The notes: a model not told the origin generated them from the sequence alone. Positions 17,661 through 27,061 are shown, numbered from the stretch's first letter. The stretch is DNA of 51,501 nt from TTA-H9 sp002071415 (GCA_035411425.1 DAONSX010000012.1:1-51501), one strand, 5' to 3'. Made by a program: numbers and translations.

Positions 17661-18812
17661 ATGAAAACAAGCTCTAAAAAATTTGTTTATCTAACTGTAT
17701 TTGTTATTATTACAAGTCAGCTTACTCTTTCCTCATGCTTTAATATGAAATCTGACACTACTATGAAAATCTCCGAAAATTTTTTTGGTCGAATAGAAGA
17801 AAAAGAAATTAAAATCTTTGAACTCGAAAATCCAAAGGGAAGCAAGGTAAGTATAACGAATTTTGGTGCTATTGTCCAATCGTTGTATGTAAGAGACAGG
17901 GAAGGAAATTTCGAAGATATCGTCCTTGGATTCGACAGTTTGGAAGATTATATACAGCAAACCTCATATTTTGGAGCCATTGCCGGCCGCTATGCCAATC
18001 GTATTGCTTTTGCACAATTTACCCTCGATGGGAAAACCTATCAATTAAGCGCCAATGATGGGAATCATCATCTTCATGGAGGTTTTAAAGGATTCGACAA
18101 GGTCATCTGGGATGCAAGACCATATTTAGATACCACAGGCGCATGTCTCGAATTGCATTACATCAGTAAGGATGGTGAAGAAGGTTATCCTGGCACACTG
18201 GACGTATACGTAACTTATTGTTTTACATTAGATGATGAGCTCAAAATTTATTACCAGGCCACCACCGATCATCCTACCATACTTAATCTTACCCATCATA
18301 GTTATTTCAATCTCAGCGGTTTTACCCAGCGCAATATCCTCGAGCATGAACTGATAATTCATGCCGATTCTTTCACACCCGTCGATAGTACTTTGATACC
18401 CACCGGAGAAATCGTTCCGGTAAAGAATACCGTCTTCGATTTTACATCACCACGTCCGATTGGCAGCCGAATCAGAGAAGTATTCAACAAAAAAACAGGC
18501 TATGACAACAACTATGTTTTAAATACGACGGATTCCACTGTTCATCCCGCCGCTAAAGCTTATGATCCTGAAAGCGGCCGTATTCTCGAAGTTTTTACCG
18601 ACCAACCAGGATTGCAATTTTATTCGGGAAATTTCCTCGACGGAAAAATTAAAGGGAAAAATGGAAAAATCTATCAACAACATGATGGCTTTTGCTTAGA
18701 AACACAACATTTCCCTGACAGTCCAAACCATCCTGAGTTTCCTTCCACCGTGCTTCGACCTGGCCAGATATTCCGATCGCTAACCATCTATAAATTCTCG
18801 ACCGATCGTTAA
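17661..18812 (+). CDS. galM: Aldose 1-epimerase (mutarotase), lipoprotein form
   Basis: Encodes 383 aa. It interconverts alpha and beta anomers of hexoses such as glucose and galactose. An N-terminal signal ends in a lipobox (LSSC, Cys26), so the enzyme is probably membrane-anchored in the periplasm, as in many Bacteroidota. Family motifs are intact: NDGNHHLHGG, the catalytic-histidine motif LTHHSYFNL, and the catalytic Glu347 in CLETQHFPDSPN. Length fits a normal mutarotase plus signal peptide. Divergent placement from the symporter suggests both serve uptake of the same sugar. Confidence 0.92.
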   Translation: MKTSSKKFVYLTVFVIITSQLTLSSCFNMKSDTTMKISENFFGRIEEKEIKIFELENPKGSKVSITNFGAIVQSLYVRDREGNFEDIVLGFDSLEDYIQQTSYFGAIAGRYANRIAFAQFTLDGKTYQLSANDGNHHLHGGFKGFDKVIWDARPYLDTTGACLELHYISKDGEEGYPGTLDVYVTYCFTLDDELKIYYQATTDHPTILNLTHHSYFNLSGFTQRNILEHELIIHADSFTPVDSTLIPTGEIVPVKNTVFDFTSPRPIGSRIREVFNKKTGYDNNYVLNTTDSTVHPAAKAYDPESGRILEVFTDQPGLQFYSGNFLDGKIKGKNGKIYQQHDGFCLETQHFPDSPNHPEFPSTVLRPGQIFRSLTIYKFSTDR

Positions 18813-19274
18813 TAAGGCCTTCAAGCATCCGTACACCCTGAATAACCTACCATCTTTTAATCTAACCCCAAACCCCCCTCCATTCCCCCATTATCCGTCT
18901 TCCATTTTCCCGCATTTGGCGATGTTTTTCACTTTTCTTAGAATTACCTTTAATCTCTATGACGTTTAATTAATGTTTATTCTAAATGTTTGAGGAATTC
19001 AACCTATCCTCCATTGAGAAAATGAGATGGTTAGAGCCAAAGAAAACAGTAAAAATGAAAAATTTCGGTTTTTCAAGCAACAAAACAACTTAACAAATAT
19101 AAGCCATGAATGGAGAAAATCAAAATCCATTGCAAACGAGGAAGATAGGATTTATCATATAAATTAATCTCTGACTGTAAAAATTCAATCGAACTTGTAT
19201 ATAATTTTGTTAAGTGCTTTGATGTTTAAAAATTAAAATCTGTTTGTATCATAAAATTTTAATAAAGCCATTTC
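18813..19274. other. Intergenic region with a C/G-tract and a promoter
   Basis: No gene is visible in these 462 nt. A run of C-tracts at 18866-18889 (four, six and five C) is striking in an AT-rich genome and would be G-rich on the minus strand. A -7 element (TAATTTTG, 19202-19209) serves the next gene. Confidence 0.5.
19202..19209 (+). promoter_or_regulatory. -7 promoter element of the T9SS mini-protein gene
   Basis: TAATTTTG matches TAnnTTTG about 66 nt before the ATG at 19275. No clear -33 element was seen. Confidence 0.35.
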
Positions 19275-19754
19275 ATGAAAACTTCAGCGAGATTCTTACT
19301 ACCTCTTCTTATAATTTTGATTTCGTCGATAGGGGTTGATGTATTTGGTCAAACCATAACCATTTCCCTCATGGATGGAACCAGCAATACTTATCCTCTT
19401 ACCTCCATTTCAAAGATTTATTTCGAAGGCAACAACCTCATTTTTAATGAAGCCAATATGCCTATTGCACTCGATCAAATACGTAAAATTACATTTACGG
19501 CTTCATCAGGAATAAACATCGTAAATTCTGGTAACACGAGCCTCGTCATCAGCCCCAACCCTGCGAGTGATGCCATCAAACTGTTCAATCTTCCCAATGA
19601 AACATGCACGGTCTATATATTTGATCTGACCGGTTTACTTGTGTTATCGTGTATCCTCAATCCATCCAACACATCCATAAACGTAAACAATTTAACCAAA
19701 GGAATTTATTTAGTAAAAGTCATGAATTCGACCGCTAAGTTCATCAAACTTTAA
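19275..19754 (+). CDS. Miniature T9SS type A sorting-domain protein
   Basis: Encodes 159 aa: a signal peptide (about 1-25, ending FGQ), a roughly 55-aa module with two similar strands ending in ISKIYF and IRKITF, and a complete T9SS type A C-terminal sorting domain (about 85-159). The sorting domain starts at VISPNPASD, contains IFDLTGLLV and GIYLVKV, and ends FIKL. Such domains direct cargo through the outer membrane, where they are removed. The passenger is therefore tiny, about 60 residues. The gene after it begins with a similar module, so the two may be functionally paired. Function of the passenger is unknown. Confidence 0.85.
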   Translation: MKTSARFLLPLLIILISSIGVDVFGQTITISLMDGTSNTYPLTSISKIYFEGNNLIFNEANMPIALDQIRKITFTASSGINIVNSGNTSLVISPNPASDAIKLFNLPNETCTVYIFDLTGLLVLSCILNPSNTSINVNNLTKGIYLVKVMNSTAKFIKL

Positions 19755-19836
19755 AATCTTCCAACAATCAAACTAATTAAGATTGTCCAGAACAATAAAG
19801 CCGATAAATAATATCCACATTTGAAAATTCTTATCC

Positions 19837-22053
19837 ATGAAGAAAATAATCCTACTCTTATCATTTCTCACATTGGGAACTCTTGATTTATTTGCTAAAG
19901 ACTATTTGTTCATCTTCTCGGGCGATAAATCAGTAAATGCGATCGATCGGGCAGATATCGACAGCATAAAGTTTACTTCAAATCAAACCGTACTTTCCAT
20001 TTATAAGGATAACGAAGTAATTGCAAGCTATCCCCTTTCGAAGATTGACAGTTTGACATTTGGCAGTATTGATGTCAATGAAGTGATGATAATTTATTCC
20101 GAATCTGGTATAGTCATAACTAATCCCTTTGCTAACAAAGGCATTAATATATCGGTGAATGGTGATGATGTTACCGTTAATTCCAAACTCTCCAATATCT
20201 CAGTCGATTATATTCTTTCTGGGACAACCTCCAGCGGTTCTTTGAAACTCTACAGTATTTACAAATACCAACTTACATTAAATGGGGTCAATATGACCAA
20301 TAATGACGGTCCGGCCATCAATCTGCAATCGAGCAAGATGTGTACACTCGTGCTTTCTGAGGGCACGACAAATATTCTGGCTGATGGGGCAACTTATGCC
20401 AGCAGTTCGGAAGATCAGAAAGCCACGTTGTTTTCGGAGGGTCAAATTATTTTTATTGGAGATGGGACACTGAATATATCGAGTATTTCGAAACATGCCA
20501 TTGCAAGCGATGATTACATTTCCCTGAAGGGTGGAAATATCAATGTTAGTTCAGCTGGGAAAGATGCCATTCACGTGAACGATTATTTCACAATGAGTGA
20601 TGGGATTCTTCAACTCACTCCTTCGGGTGATGGAATCGATTCAGAAGGACACATCGATATATCAGGCGGGAGTATTACTTTCACGAGTTCTGTGGCAAAT
20701 GTAAAAGCCATTTCAGCAGATAGCACTATCAACGTTTGCGGAGGTATCATCAATCTTACTTTAAAGGGGAATGCAGCCAAGGGGCTAAAGGGCAAGCAAG
20801 ACATGACGCTTTCGGGGGGAACATTCACGATCAACACCTCGGGGGCAGCCATATTGGAAGCTTCCGGTTCGGGTTATGATCCCTCCTATTGTACAGCCAT
20901 CAAATGTAATCATTCGATTTATATCAACGGCGGAACATTTACTATAACGGCTACAGGGACAGGTGGCAAAGGTATTTCTGCGGATAATAATATTGAAATT
21001 ACAAACGGGTCGATTACAATTTCAACCTCAGGCGGTGGAGCTATCTATACTAACACTTCTGGCAAGACAGATGCTTACAATGCTACTTGCCTGACGTCGG
21101 ACGGAAATATCGTTATAATCGATGGAACGATCGCTTTATCTTCGTCGGGAGCGGGAGGAAAAGGCGTTTCAAGCGATGGGATCTTTACTCTGGGGAGTTC
21201 TTCCACTTCGCCCACACTTTCTATTACCACCACGGGAAGTGAAATTAGCTTAGGGAACACAAGTTATTCATCACCAAAAGCGCTTAAAGCAGATGGTGAT
21301 ATAAAATTCGTCGGTGGAACAACACTTATCTCTTCAGCAGATGATGGAATAAAATCAGAAACCAATGTATATGTGAACGGTGGCAATATTGTAGTCAGTA
21401 AATCTTACGAAGCCATCGAGGCGCCTTTTATCTATATCAACGGAGGAATTACTGATATTACTGCTACGAATGATGCCATAAATGCTACCAAAGGCCTGGT
21501 CAGCGGCGGAACGGAACAAAATGATGGAAGTTGTTTGTATGTTACGGGGGGAATTCTCATAGCCTCATGCACAAATGGCGACGCAATCGACAGCAACGGG
21601 GATATTCTGATAACAGGTGGCCTAACTATAGCTAATGGGCCATCTAATGGTATAGAAGAAGCCGTTGATTTTAACGGCATATTTAATATGAATGGCGGAA
21701 TCTTTATTGGTGCAGGCTCGAATTCCAACATGACAAAACCTATGAGTAATTCATCCACTCAGCCTAATATGTTCATCTCTTCGAGCTCATTGATCTCTTC
21801 TTCTACATTTCTGAATATTCAAATCAATTCGACCGATGTCATTACCTTCAAACCAAAATATGGTGGATATAAATTTCTTATTTCCTCACCCGACATGACC
21901 AAAGGCGCTTCGTACAAAATCTATACAGGTGGTTCCTATTCGACTTCTATCAATACAGGGGGATATTATACAGGCGGAACATACACACCTGGAAACTTAA
22001 AAAAATCAGGAACCCTCTCCTTGTCGAGCACAGTAAATACTATCAATTTATGA
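19837..22053 (+). CDS. Secreted beta-helix protein, Cthe_2159-like carbohydrate-binding domain
   Basis: Encodes 738 aa. A signal peptide (1-20) is followed by a short module (20-75) with the IDSIKF and IDSLTF endings also seen in the preceding protein. Then come about 600 residues of repeating Gly-rich turns (patterns like I.ISGGSI.F, GNINVSSAGKDAI, DGIDSEGHIDI) that form a right-handed beta-helix. This is the pattern of the carbohydrate-binding/pectate-lyase-like family typified by Clostridium thermocellum Cthe_2159 (PF14262). It ends in a Gly/Tyr-rich stretch without a T9SS sorting domain. It is probably cotranscribed with the T9SS mini-protein 82 nt upstream. Polysaccharide binding is an inference from the family. 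Confidence 0.8.
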   Translation: MKKIILLLSFLTLGTLDLFAKDYLFIFSGDKSVNAIDRADIDSIKFTSNQTVLSIYKDNEVIASYPLSKIDSLTFGSIDVNEVMIIYSESGIVITNPFANKGINISVNGDDVTVNSKLSNISVDYILSGTTSSGSLKLYSIYKYQLTLNGVNMTNNDGPAINLQSSKMCTLVLSEGTTNILADGATYASSSEDQKATLFSEGQIIFIGDGTLNISSISKHAIASDDYISLKGGNINVSSAGKDAIHVNDYFTMSDGILQLTPSGDGIDSEGHIDISGGSITFTSSVANVKAISADSTINVCGGIINLTLKGNAAKGLKGKQDMTLSGGTFTINTSGAAILEASGSGYDPSYCTAIKCNHSIYINGGTFTITATGTGGKGISADNNIEITNGSITISTSGGGAIYTNTSGKTDAYNATCLTSDGNIVIIDGTIALSSSGAGGKGVSSDGIFTLGSSSTSPTLSITTTGSEISLGNTSYSSPKALKADGDIKFVGGTTLISSADDGIKSETNVYVNGGNIVVSKSYEAIEAPFIYINGGITDITATNDAINATKGLVSGGTEQNDGSCLYVTGGILIASCTNGDAIDSNGDILITGGLTIANGPSNGIEEAVDFNGIFNMNGGIFIGAGSNSNMTKPMSNSSTQPNMFISSSSLISSSTFLNIQINSTDVITFKPKYGGYKFLISSPDMTKGASYKIYTGGSYSTSINTGGYYTGGTYTPGNLKKSGTLSLSSTVNTINL

Positions 22054-22276
22054 AATAGCACCAGTCAGCTTTAGATAATTAGATAATAAAAAGAATGTTC
22101 CTCTTTTTATACCTATTTTATATTTTGGTTAAATACACCACTCCTTCTTACTTAGTCAAAATCGTATATAAGGATATTTTGGATGAAATTCATTTAATCG
22201 CAGCCTCATTTTAATACCCTGCGCCGTGCACATATATAATGTCTTCTAATGCCTTCGCCCTTCAGTGAATTTCAAC

Positions 22277-22915
22277 TTAAAGATGAAAGATTTCGAGAGC
22301 CGTATCAAAATCAACAAAGAAATCGGCTTTATGTTTTAAGGCTTGCACGGCTTTATGTTCTTGCTCGAGCACCTTCATACGGAAATCATCCAGTTCTTCT
22401 TTCTCCGATTCACGTTGCACATCGAGAGTTTCTCTATAAGTGAGTTCGATAAAAACCTTCAGATCGGCTTCTTCGAGTTCAATAGCGTATAGTCCACTAA
22501 TGATTAGAATTTCTATATTCTTAAAATCAGTCATCAGCTGGTCTACCTGATCATTCATCAAGTCAACCAGAGGCATAATCGAGCGATTCCCTTCGATGAA
22601 GTCATGTACATTCTTCTTTACCTGCTCCCAATTGATTTCATGAGGGCCAATGGAATCGAGTCCATGTTCCTTTCGCCATTCTGTACGTAAGGCTGGAGGA
22701 ATCTTGTAGTAATTATCCAGATACATGGTTTTTAATTTAATGCCGCGCTTCTTTAATTTCCTCCCCAATACATGCGCAATTTCGGCTTTACCAGCCCCAA
22801 CTTCGCCTGAAATGGCGATAATGTATTTTTCGGTTTTCTCGGCTAATACCTTTTCAAGGATCGTTTTAGCTGCCTTTTTATGCTTTTTGTTGATGATGAG
22901 AACATTCTCGTACAT
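22277..22915 (-). CDS. Uridine kinase/phosphoribulokinase-like P-loop protein with altered Walker A
   Basis: Encodes 212 aa, cytosolic. The fold and the segments TMYLDNYYKIPP (substrate-side Asp/Tyr region), IGPHEINWEQV and LIISGLYAIEL match the uridine kinase family. The P-loop at residues 37-44 reads GEVGAGKA: the Ser/Thr that normally follows the lysine and coordinates magnesium is alanine. This may lower or change kinase activity, or another residue may supply the ligand. Substrate is unknown and the name should not be taken as proof of uridine phosphorylation. A promoter -7 element lies at 22948-22955. Confidence 0.75.
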   Translation of the reverse strand: MYENVLIINKKHKKAAKTILEKVLAEKTEKYIIAISGEVGAGKAEIAHVLGRKLKKRGIKLKTMYLDNYYKIPPALRTEWRKEHGLDSIGPHEINWEQVKKNVHDFIEGNRSIMPLVDLMNDQVDQLMTDFKNIEILIISGLYAIELEEADLKVFIELTYRETLDVQRESEKEELDDFRMKVLEQEHKAVQALKHKADFFVDFDTALEIFHL

Positions 22916-22947
22916 TTTCCTTCAATTTTCCGTTTCGAAACGTACAA

Positions 22948-22955
22948 CAAAACTA
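22948..22955 (-). promoter_or_regulatory. -7 promoter element of the uridine-kinase-like gene
   Basis: TAGTTTTG on the minus strand matches TAnnTTTG, about 33 nt before the ATG at 22915. It sits immediately before and against the end of the upstream GH65 gene, so the kinase can be expressed separately. Confidence 0.4.
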
Positions 22956-22956
22956 A

Positions 22957-25900
22957 TTAGATTTCGATTGTTTTTGCAATGCCAGGCAACAAAATATATT
23001 CCTTTCCCCACACTTTCGCCTTGACTTCGATATTATGTGGTGCACCAGCTGTAAGAACTATTTTTTGCCTATCTATTTCTACATAGTATCTGATGCCTCG
23101 AAAAATAAAATTAAATTTCATTGCTTCCCAATCGTATGGTAAATCAGGTTGAAACGAAGGGATATCTTCGCACAGGCTCAGTCCAGCATAAACAGTTAAG
23201 GCAAGCCAGACGGTTCCGGCCATTACACCCGCATGAATTCCTTCGGCTGTAGTCCCGCCCTGTATATCGATATAATCACTGATTAAAGCCTCACGAAACA
23301 GTTGCCATGCCAATTTCTCCTCACCTACCAAATGAGCCAGTTTGGCATGAACTACTCTGCTAAGCGTGCTGCCATGTGAGGTACGATTTAAATAATACCA
23401 AAAATTTTTCTTTAAATAATCTTTGGGTAAATCATAACCCATTTCTTGAAGCAAACGGTTCACTTCTTCGGGCAAAAGATTATAGAATATCATCAAAACA
23501 TCAGCCTGCTTGGCCACCTTGAATTCATCGGGCGATAAGCCTTCGGCTTTTAATAAACGATCCATGCGATAAACATTGCCATATTTCTTCTTAAAATATT
23601 CCCAATCGAGTTCCTTGAGTTCGAAATATCCATCGAATTGAGCGATAATACCCTCTTCATTAATACAAAGTGCAAGATTTTGCCGGATATTTTTCCATCT
23701 TTGCCATTCTTGTTCGTTTAAACCGATTTTTCTGGCAACGTTTCGAAAACATTCTTCACCAATGATATTTCTCATTTGATAGGCCTTTTGTAGAGCCCAG
23801 ACTGTCATTAAGTTGGAATAAGCATTATCGTCGAGGCCTCCACGCTTAGCATTAGGATATTTCTCATGAAACTCATCTGGTCCCATTACACCGCGAATGT
23901 GGTATCTTCCATCTTCGGCATCCTTATGGCATAAGCCAGTCCAGAACATGCAGATATCTAAAAAAAATTCGGCTCCATAATCTTTCAGAAATTGTTGGTC
24001 GAGGGTGGAATGATAATATTCCCATATATTATAAGCTATAGCCAATGAAACATGGCGCTGAATGGAGCTGTAATCGTCGCCCCATTCACCAGAAACAGGA
24101 TTGAGATGTACTACCTGAGTTTCTTCTCTACCTGAGCTTCCGCTTTGCCATGGAAACATGGCACCTCTGTAGCCATGCGCACGGGCATATTCTCGTGCAG
24201 CCGGCAACCGACGATAACGATACATCAAGGCACTGCGGCTGATTTCTGGAAAACTCAAATTATAGAGCGGAAGTATGAACAGTTCATCCCAAAAAATATG
24301 TCCACGGTAAGCTTCACCATGCAACCCACGTGCGGGAATACCAGCATCAAGCGAAGCATTATGAGGTGATGCCGTTACGAATAAATGAAAGAGGTGCAGT
24401 CGGAAAATTTTCTGAGCCAAACGATCACCTTCGAGTTCAATATCTACCCGCGTCCAGATATTTCGCCAAGCCACTTCCGATAGTTCTCGCAAATCTTCAT
24501 ACGATTTCAAATTTTTGCCTTCTACTAAAACTAAAGTTAGGGGATCATCATTCGAAAGGCTATTATTCAATACAATACGTTTAGTCAACGTAACTTCTTC
24601 ATTAGATCTTATGCAGGCAGTAAACAACGAAAAAACCTTGCCTTTATAAACAAGAGGTTGCCAACTCCCTTCTTTGTTAGCATCCAAAATATAAGTACAG
24701 GCAATCCTTATATTGCTCTGAGTAGTGCAACCCACCAAATAACCCGAATTACTCTCTACCTTTTCTTCAAGAGGCAAAATGTGTTTTTGGTTCAAAGAAC
24801 GATAGCGGTCCACACCATCATTGATCAAATCGATATCGAGCCCTGCTTTTATCGTAATCTCATCATCATAATCGATTGGTTTAATGGTATATTTCTGAGC
24901 AGCAATATTTCTCTGGTGCATCGAGACAAAGCGTTCAGATTCGATTCGAGTGGTTTTCCCTTCAAACTTGACTGTCAACTTACGTTTCATAATACCTGAA
25001 CGAAAATCTAACTCACGTTGAATTTCTATGATTTCGGCCTTATCTAGATCAAACCACTCGCCTTGGCTAATCTTGAAAGTGACAGGCAGCCAATTGATAC
25101 AGTTTACAAAATCTTCATTTTCGACATCTCTTCCCGCTACTTTCGAAACAAGCCGATTATAAACACCAGCCATATAAGTAGCAGGGTAATGGCATATACT
25201 GGCTAACGTCTCCTCCATCGAGCCACGGGTTGCAAAATATCCATTCCCAACTGTCAAAAGAGTTTCCCTTTGTTTTTCCTTCTCGGGAACCAGATCGTAA
25301 TAAATGAGGCTATTGTTATCAGTTGACAAACCATTGGTAAACCAATCCATCATTCCTTTTATTCCACCCAATTCTTCGAGGTCGCTTACTACCCTATCGG
25401 CACCATGAATCAGTAATTCACGATGATTATTTTCGCGGGCAACACCTAAAACAAATCCGAAGTTGCCATTTTTGCCCGCTTCCACCCCCGACACGGCATC
25501 TTCAACAACGACCGCCTTATTTGGAGAAACATTCAGATTCTTACAAGCCGTAATAAAAATATCGGGAAAAGGTTTACCTTTTAATCCTAATTCAGCCGAA
25601 ACAGTTCCATCTACAATGGTTTCGAATAGGTTTAAAATGCCCGCTCTCTCCAACACTGGCTTGCAATTCTTACTCGAAGAGGCTACACCTATATGTATTC
25701 CATTTTTCCGAAGTTCATAAATTAAGTCTATGGTTGATTGATACACTTTAACGCCTTCCTTTTCGAGAACCTCGTTGAATGTAAGGTTTTTTCGGTTTCC
25801 CAGTCCACAAATAGTTTCCATTTCGGGAGAGTCGGAGGGATCGCCGTAAGGTAGTTCAATATTCCGAGATTTGAGAAAAGACTCCACGCCCTGATAACGC

Positions 25901-26094
25901 GGTTTCCCATCAATATAAGGAAGGTAATCCTGATTATGTTCGAACTCCTGAAATTCCGTCTCATTTTTTTTACTCCAGTTCAAAAGGAATTCATCGAACA
26001 TTTTCTTCCATGCGGCGCTATGAACCAGGGCCGTTTGTGTGATAACCCCATCCAAATCGAAAATAACAGCCGAAAAAGGATAGTTTTTAAGCAT
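22957..26094 (-). CDS. Beta-phosphoglucomutase (HAD) fused to GH65 disaccharide phosphorylase
   Basis: Encodes 1045 aa. Residues 1-240 are a beta-phosphoglucomutase-like HAD domain: the nucleophile/acid pair Asp13 and Asp15 (FDLDGV), ASSSKN, GKPFPD and VVEDAVSGVEAG. Residues about 250-1040 are a GH65 alpha-glucoside phosphorylase; the general acid is Glu741 in GPDEFHE, and HGEAYRGHIFWDELF is the family's barrel entry. GH65 yields beta-glucose 1-phosphate, which the HAD domain would convert to glucose 6-phosphate, so both steps are joined. Candidate substrates are trehalose, maltose, kojibiose or nigerose. The start at 26094 begins the HAD domain exactly and is supported by a promoter; the longer frame adds 31 unrelated residues. 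Confidence 0.9.
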   Translation of the reverse strand: MLKNYPFSAVIFDLDGVITQTALVHSAAWKKMFDEFLLNWSKKNETEFQEFEHNQDYLPYIDGKPRYQGVESFLKSRNIELPYGDPSDSPEMETICGLGNRKNLTFNEVLEKEGVKVYQSTIDLIYELRKNGIHIGVASSSKNCKPVLERAGILNLFETIVDGTVSAELGLKGKPFPDIFITACKNLNVSPNKAVVVEDAVSGVEAGKNGNFGFVLGVARENNHRELLIHGADRVVSDLEELGGIKGMMDWFTNGLSTDNNSLIYYDLVPEKEKQRETLLTVGNGYFATRGSMEETLASICHYPATYMAGVYNRLVSKVAGRDVENEDFVNCINWLPVTFKISQGEWFDLDKAEIIEIQRELDFRSGIMKRKLTVKFEGKTTRIESERFVSMHQRNIAAQKYTIKPIDYDDEITIKAGLDIDLINDGVDRYRSLNQKHILPLEEKVESNSGYLVGCTTQSNIRIACTYILDANKEGSWQPLVYKGKVFSLFTACIRSNEEVTLTKRIVLNNSLSNDDPLTLVLVEGKNLKSYEDLRELSEVAWRNIWTRVDIELEGDRLAQKIFRLHLFHLFVTASPHNASLDAGIPARGLHGEAYRGHIFWDELFILPLYNLSFPEISRSALMYRYRRLPAAREYARAHGYRGAMFPWQSGSSGREETQVVHLNPVSGEWGDDYSSIQRHVSLAIAYNIWEYYHSTLDQQFLKDYGAEFFLDICMFWTGLCHKDAEDGRYHIRGVMGPDEFHEKYPNAKRGGLDDNAYSNLMTVWALQKAYQMRNIIGEECFRNVARKIGLNEQEWQRWKNIRQNLALCINEEGIIAQFDGYFELKELDWEYFKKKYGNVYRMDRLLKAEGLSPDEFKVAKQADVLMIFYNLLPEEVNRLLQEMGYDLPKDYLKKNFWYYLNRTSHGSTLSRVVHAKLAHLVGEEKLAWQLFREALISDYIDIQGGTTAEGIHAGVMAGTVWLALTVYAGLSLCEDIPSFQPDLPYDWEAMKFNFIFRGIRYYVEIDRQKIVLTAGAPHNIEVKAKVWGKEYILLPGIAKTIEI

Positions 26095-26114
26095 AATTTG
26101 TACGATTCCCGGCA

Positions 26115-26122
26115 CAAAATTA
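26115..26122 (-). promoter_or_regulatory. -7 promoter element of the HAD-GH65 gene
   Basis: TAATTTTG on the minus strand matches TAnnTTTG. Initiation near 26109 leaves about 15 nt before the ATG at 26094, excluding the upstream in-frame start at 26187. Confidence 0.45.
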
Positions 26123-26176
26123 TGATATTTGCAAGAACTTAATGCCCTAAACCCGACGCTTAAAGCCTGATAAGCC

Positions 26177-26836
26177 ATGGCCTCCAATAGAAAGAAATCT
26201 TACATTGAAAAATTAATCGAGAAGGGCGAGAATCAACACCTCGATTTTAAATTCGCCGTAAATGATTCCCGTAAAATTGCCCGTTCTATGGTAGCCTTTG
26301 CTAATACCGACGGAGGCCGGTTATTGATTGGAGTGAAAGACAATGGAGTTATTGCAGGAGTGAAAACAGTCGAAGAGTTTCACATGGTAGAAACGGCTGC
26401 ACATATTTTTTCACGGCCTCCGATTCCATTTAGAAGTATTGAATGGAATATGGGAGGAAAAATGATTTTGGAAATTATTATTTCGAAAGGCCGACATCGC
26501 CCGTATTATGCTCAAGATGAACATGGACAATGGACTGCATGGCTTCGACAAAGTGACCGGGACATTAAGGCACCAAAAATATTGACAGAATATTGGACTC
26601 GTAAATCTTCGGGAGAAATTACTACCTTATCTTATGGTCCATTTGAAAAGTTCTTCCTTCAAATGCTTGAAAAACAAGGGTTGGTTAGTTTGGAAAGTTT
26701 TAGGCGATTAATGGGAATCAGCCGAAATCAAGCCAACGAAATCGCTCTACAGTTTATGTTAATGGATATTATCGCTATCAGATTCGAAAACGATAAACCC
26801 TTTTTCTTCCTAAAACAGGGTTCAACTCTTTTTTAA
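26177..26836 (+). CDS. AlbA_2/Schlafen-type putative DNA-binding protein
   Basis: Encodes 219 aa. Residues about 13-130 form an AlbA_2 (Schlafen AlbA_2, PF04326) domain with its typical pattern: an acidic-hydrophobic entry (NQHLDFKF), MVAFANTDGGRLLIGV, then DNGVIAGV, and a basic RQSDRDIKA end. The C-terminal 80 residues look like a winged-helix (SLESFRRLMGISRNQANEIA). These proteins bind nucleic acids and are usually described as regulators; no target can be named. It is divergent from the HAD-GH65 gene across 82 nt, so regulation of that gene is possible. Its stop overlaps the convergent small gene by 15 nt. Confidence 0.75.
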   Translation: MASNRKKSYIEKLIEKGENQHLDFKFAVNDSRKIARSMVAFANTDGGRLLIGVKDNGVIAGVKTVEEFHMVETAAHIFSRPPIPFRSIEWNMGGKMILEIIISKGRHRPYYAQDEHGQWTAWLRQSDRDIKAPKILTEYWTRKSSGEITTLSYGPFEKFFLQMLEKQGLVSLESFRRLMGISRNQANEIALQFMLMDIIAIRFENDKPFFFLKQGSTLF

Positions 26837-27061
26837 ATACCTCCGCAATGATTCTTCAGCCTCATGAATGTAAAATTCCAGCTGATTTAAACCTTGCCCG
26901 GTAAGGACATATTTATGATCTTTCAAAAAATCAATGGCCTCTATGATATCTTCCAAATAAAATTCGGAAGAAGTATTGTGAAACAGCACCTTATTCAGAT
27001 AGGCAATTTTTTCACCCAAAATCTCTATGAGTTCCTCCTTATTCTGGTAATAAGCGCTCAT
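26822..27061 (-). CDS. Small conserved-looking hypothetical protein
   Basis: Encodes 79 aa, acidic and strongly helical (EELIEILGEKIAYLNKVL, DIIEAIDFLKDH), ending in a basic helix (SLRRYLKKS). It has no signal peptide or Cys motif. It looks like a genuine small cytosolic helical-bundle protein and has its own -7 element at 27081-27088. It overlaps the 3' end of the convergent AlbA-type gene by 15 nt. I do not recognise the family. Confidence 0.6.
   Translation of the reverse strand: MSAYYQNKEELIEILGEKIAYLNKVLFHNTSSEFYLEDIIEAIDFLKDHKYVLTGQGLNQLEFYIHEAEESLRRYLKKS

Noticed and set aside
26095..26187. N-terminal extension of the HAD-GH65 protein
   Set aside because: The 31 residues precede the conserved HAD start and overlap the likely promoter.
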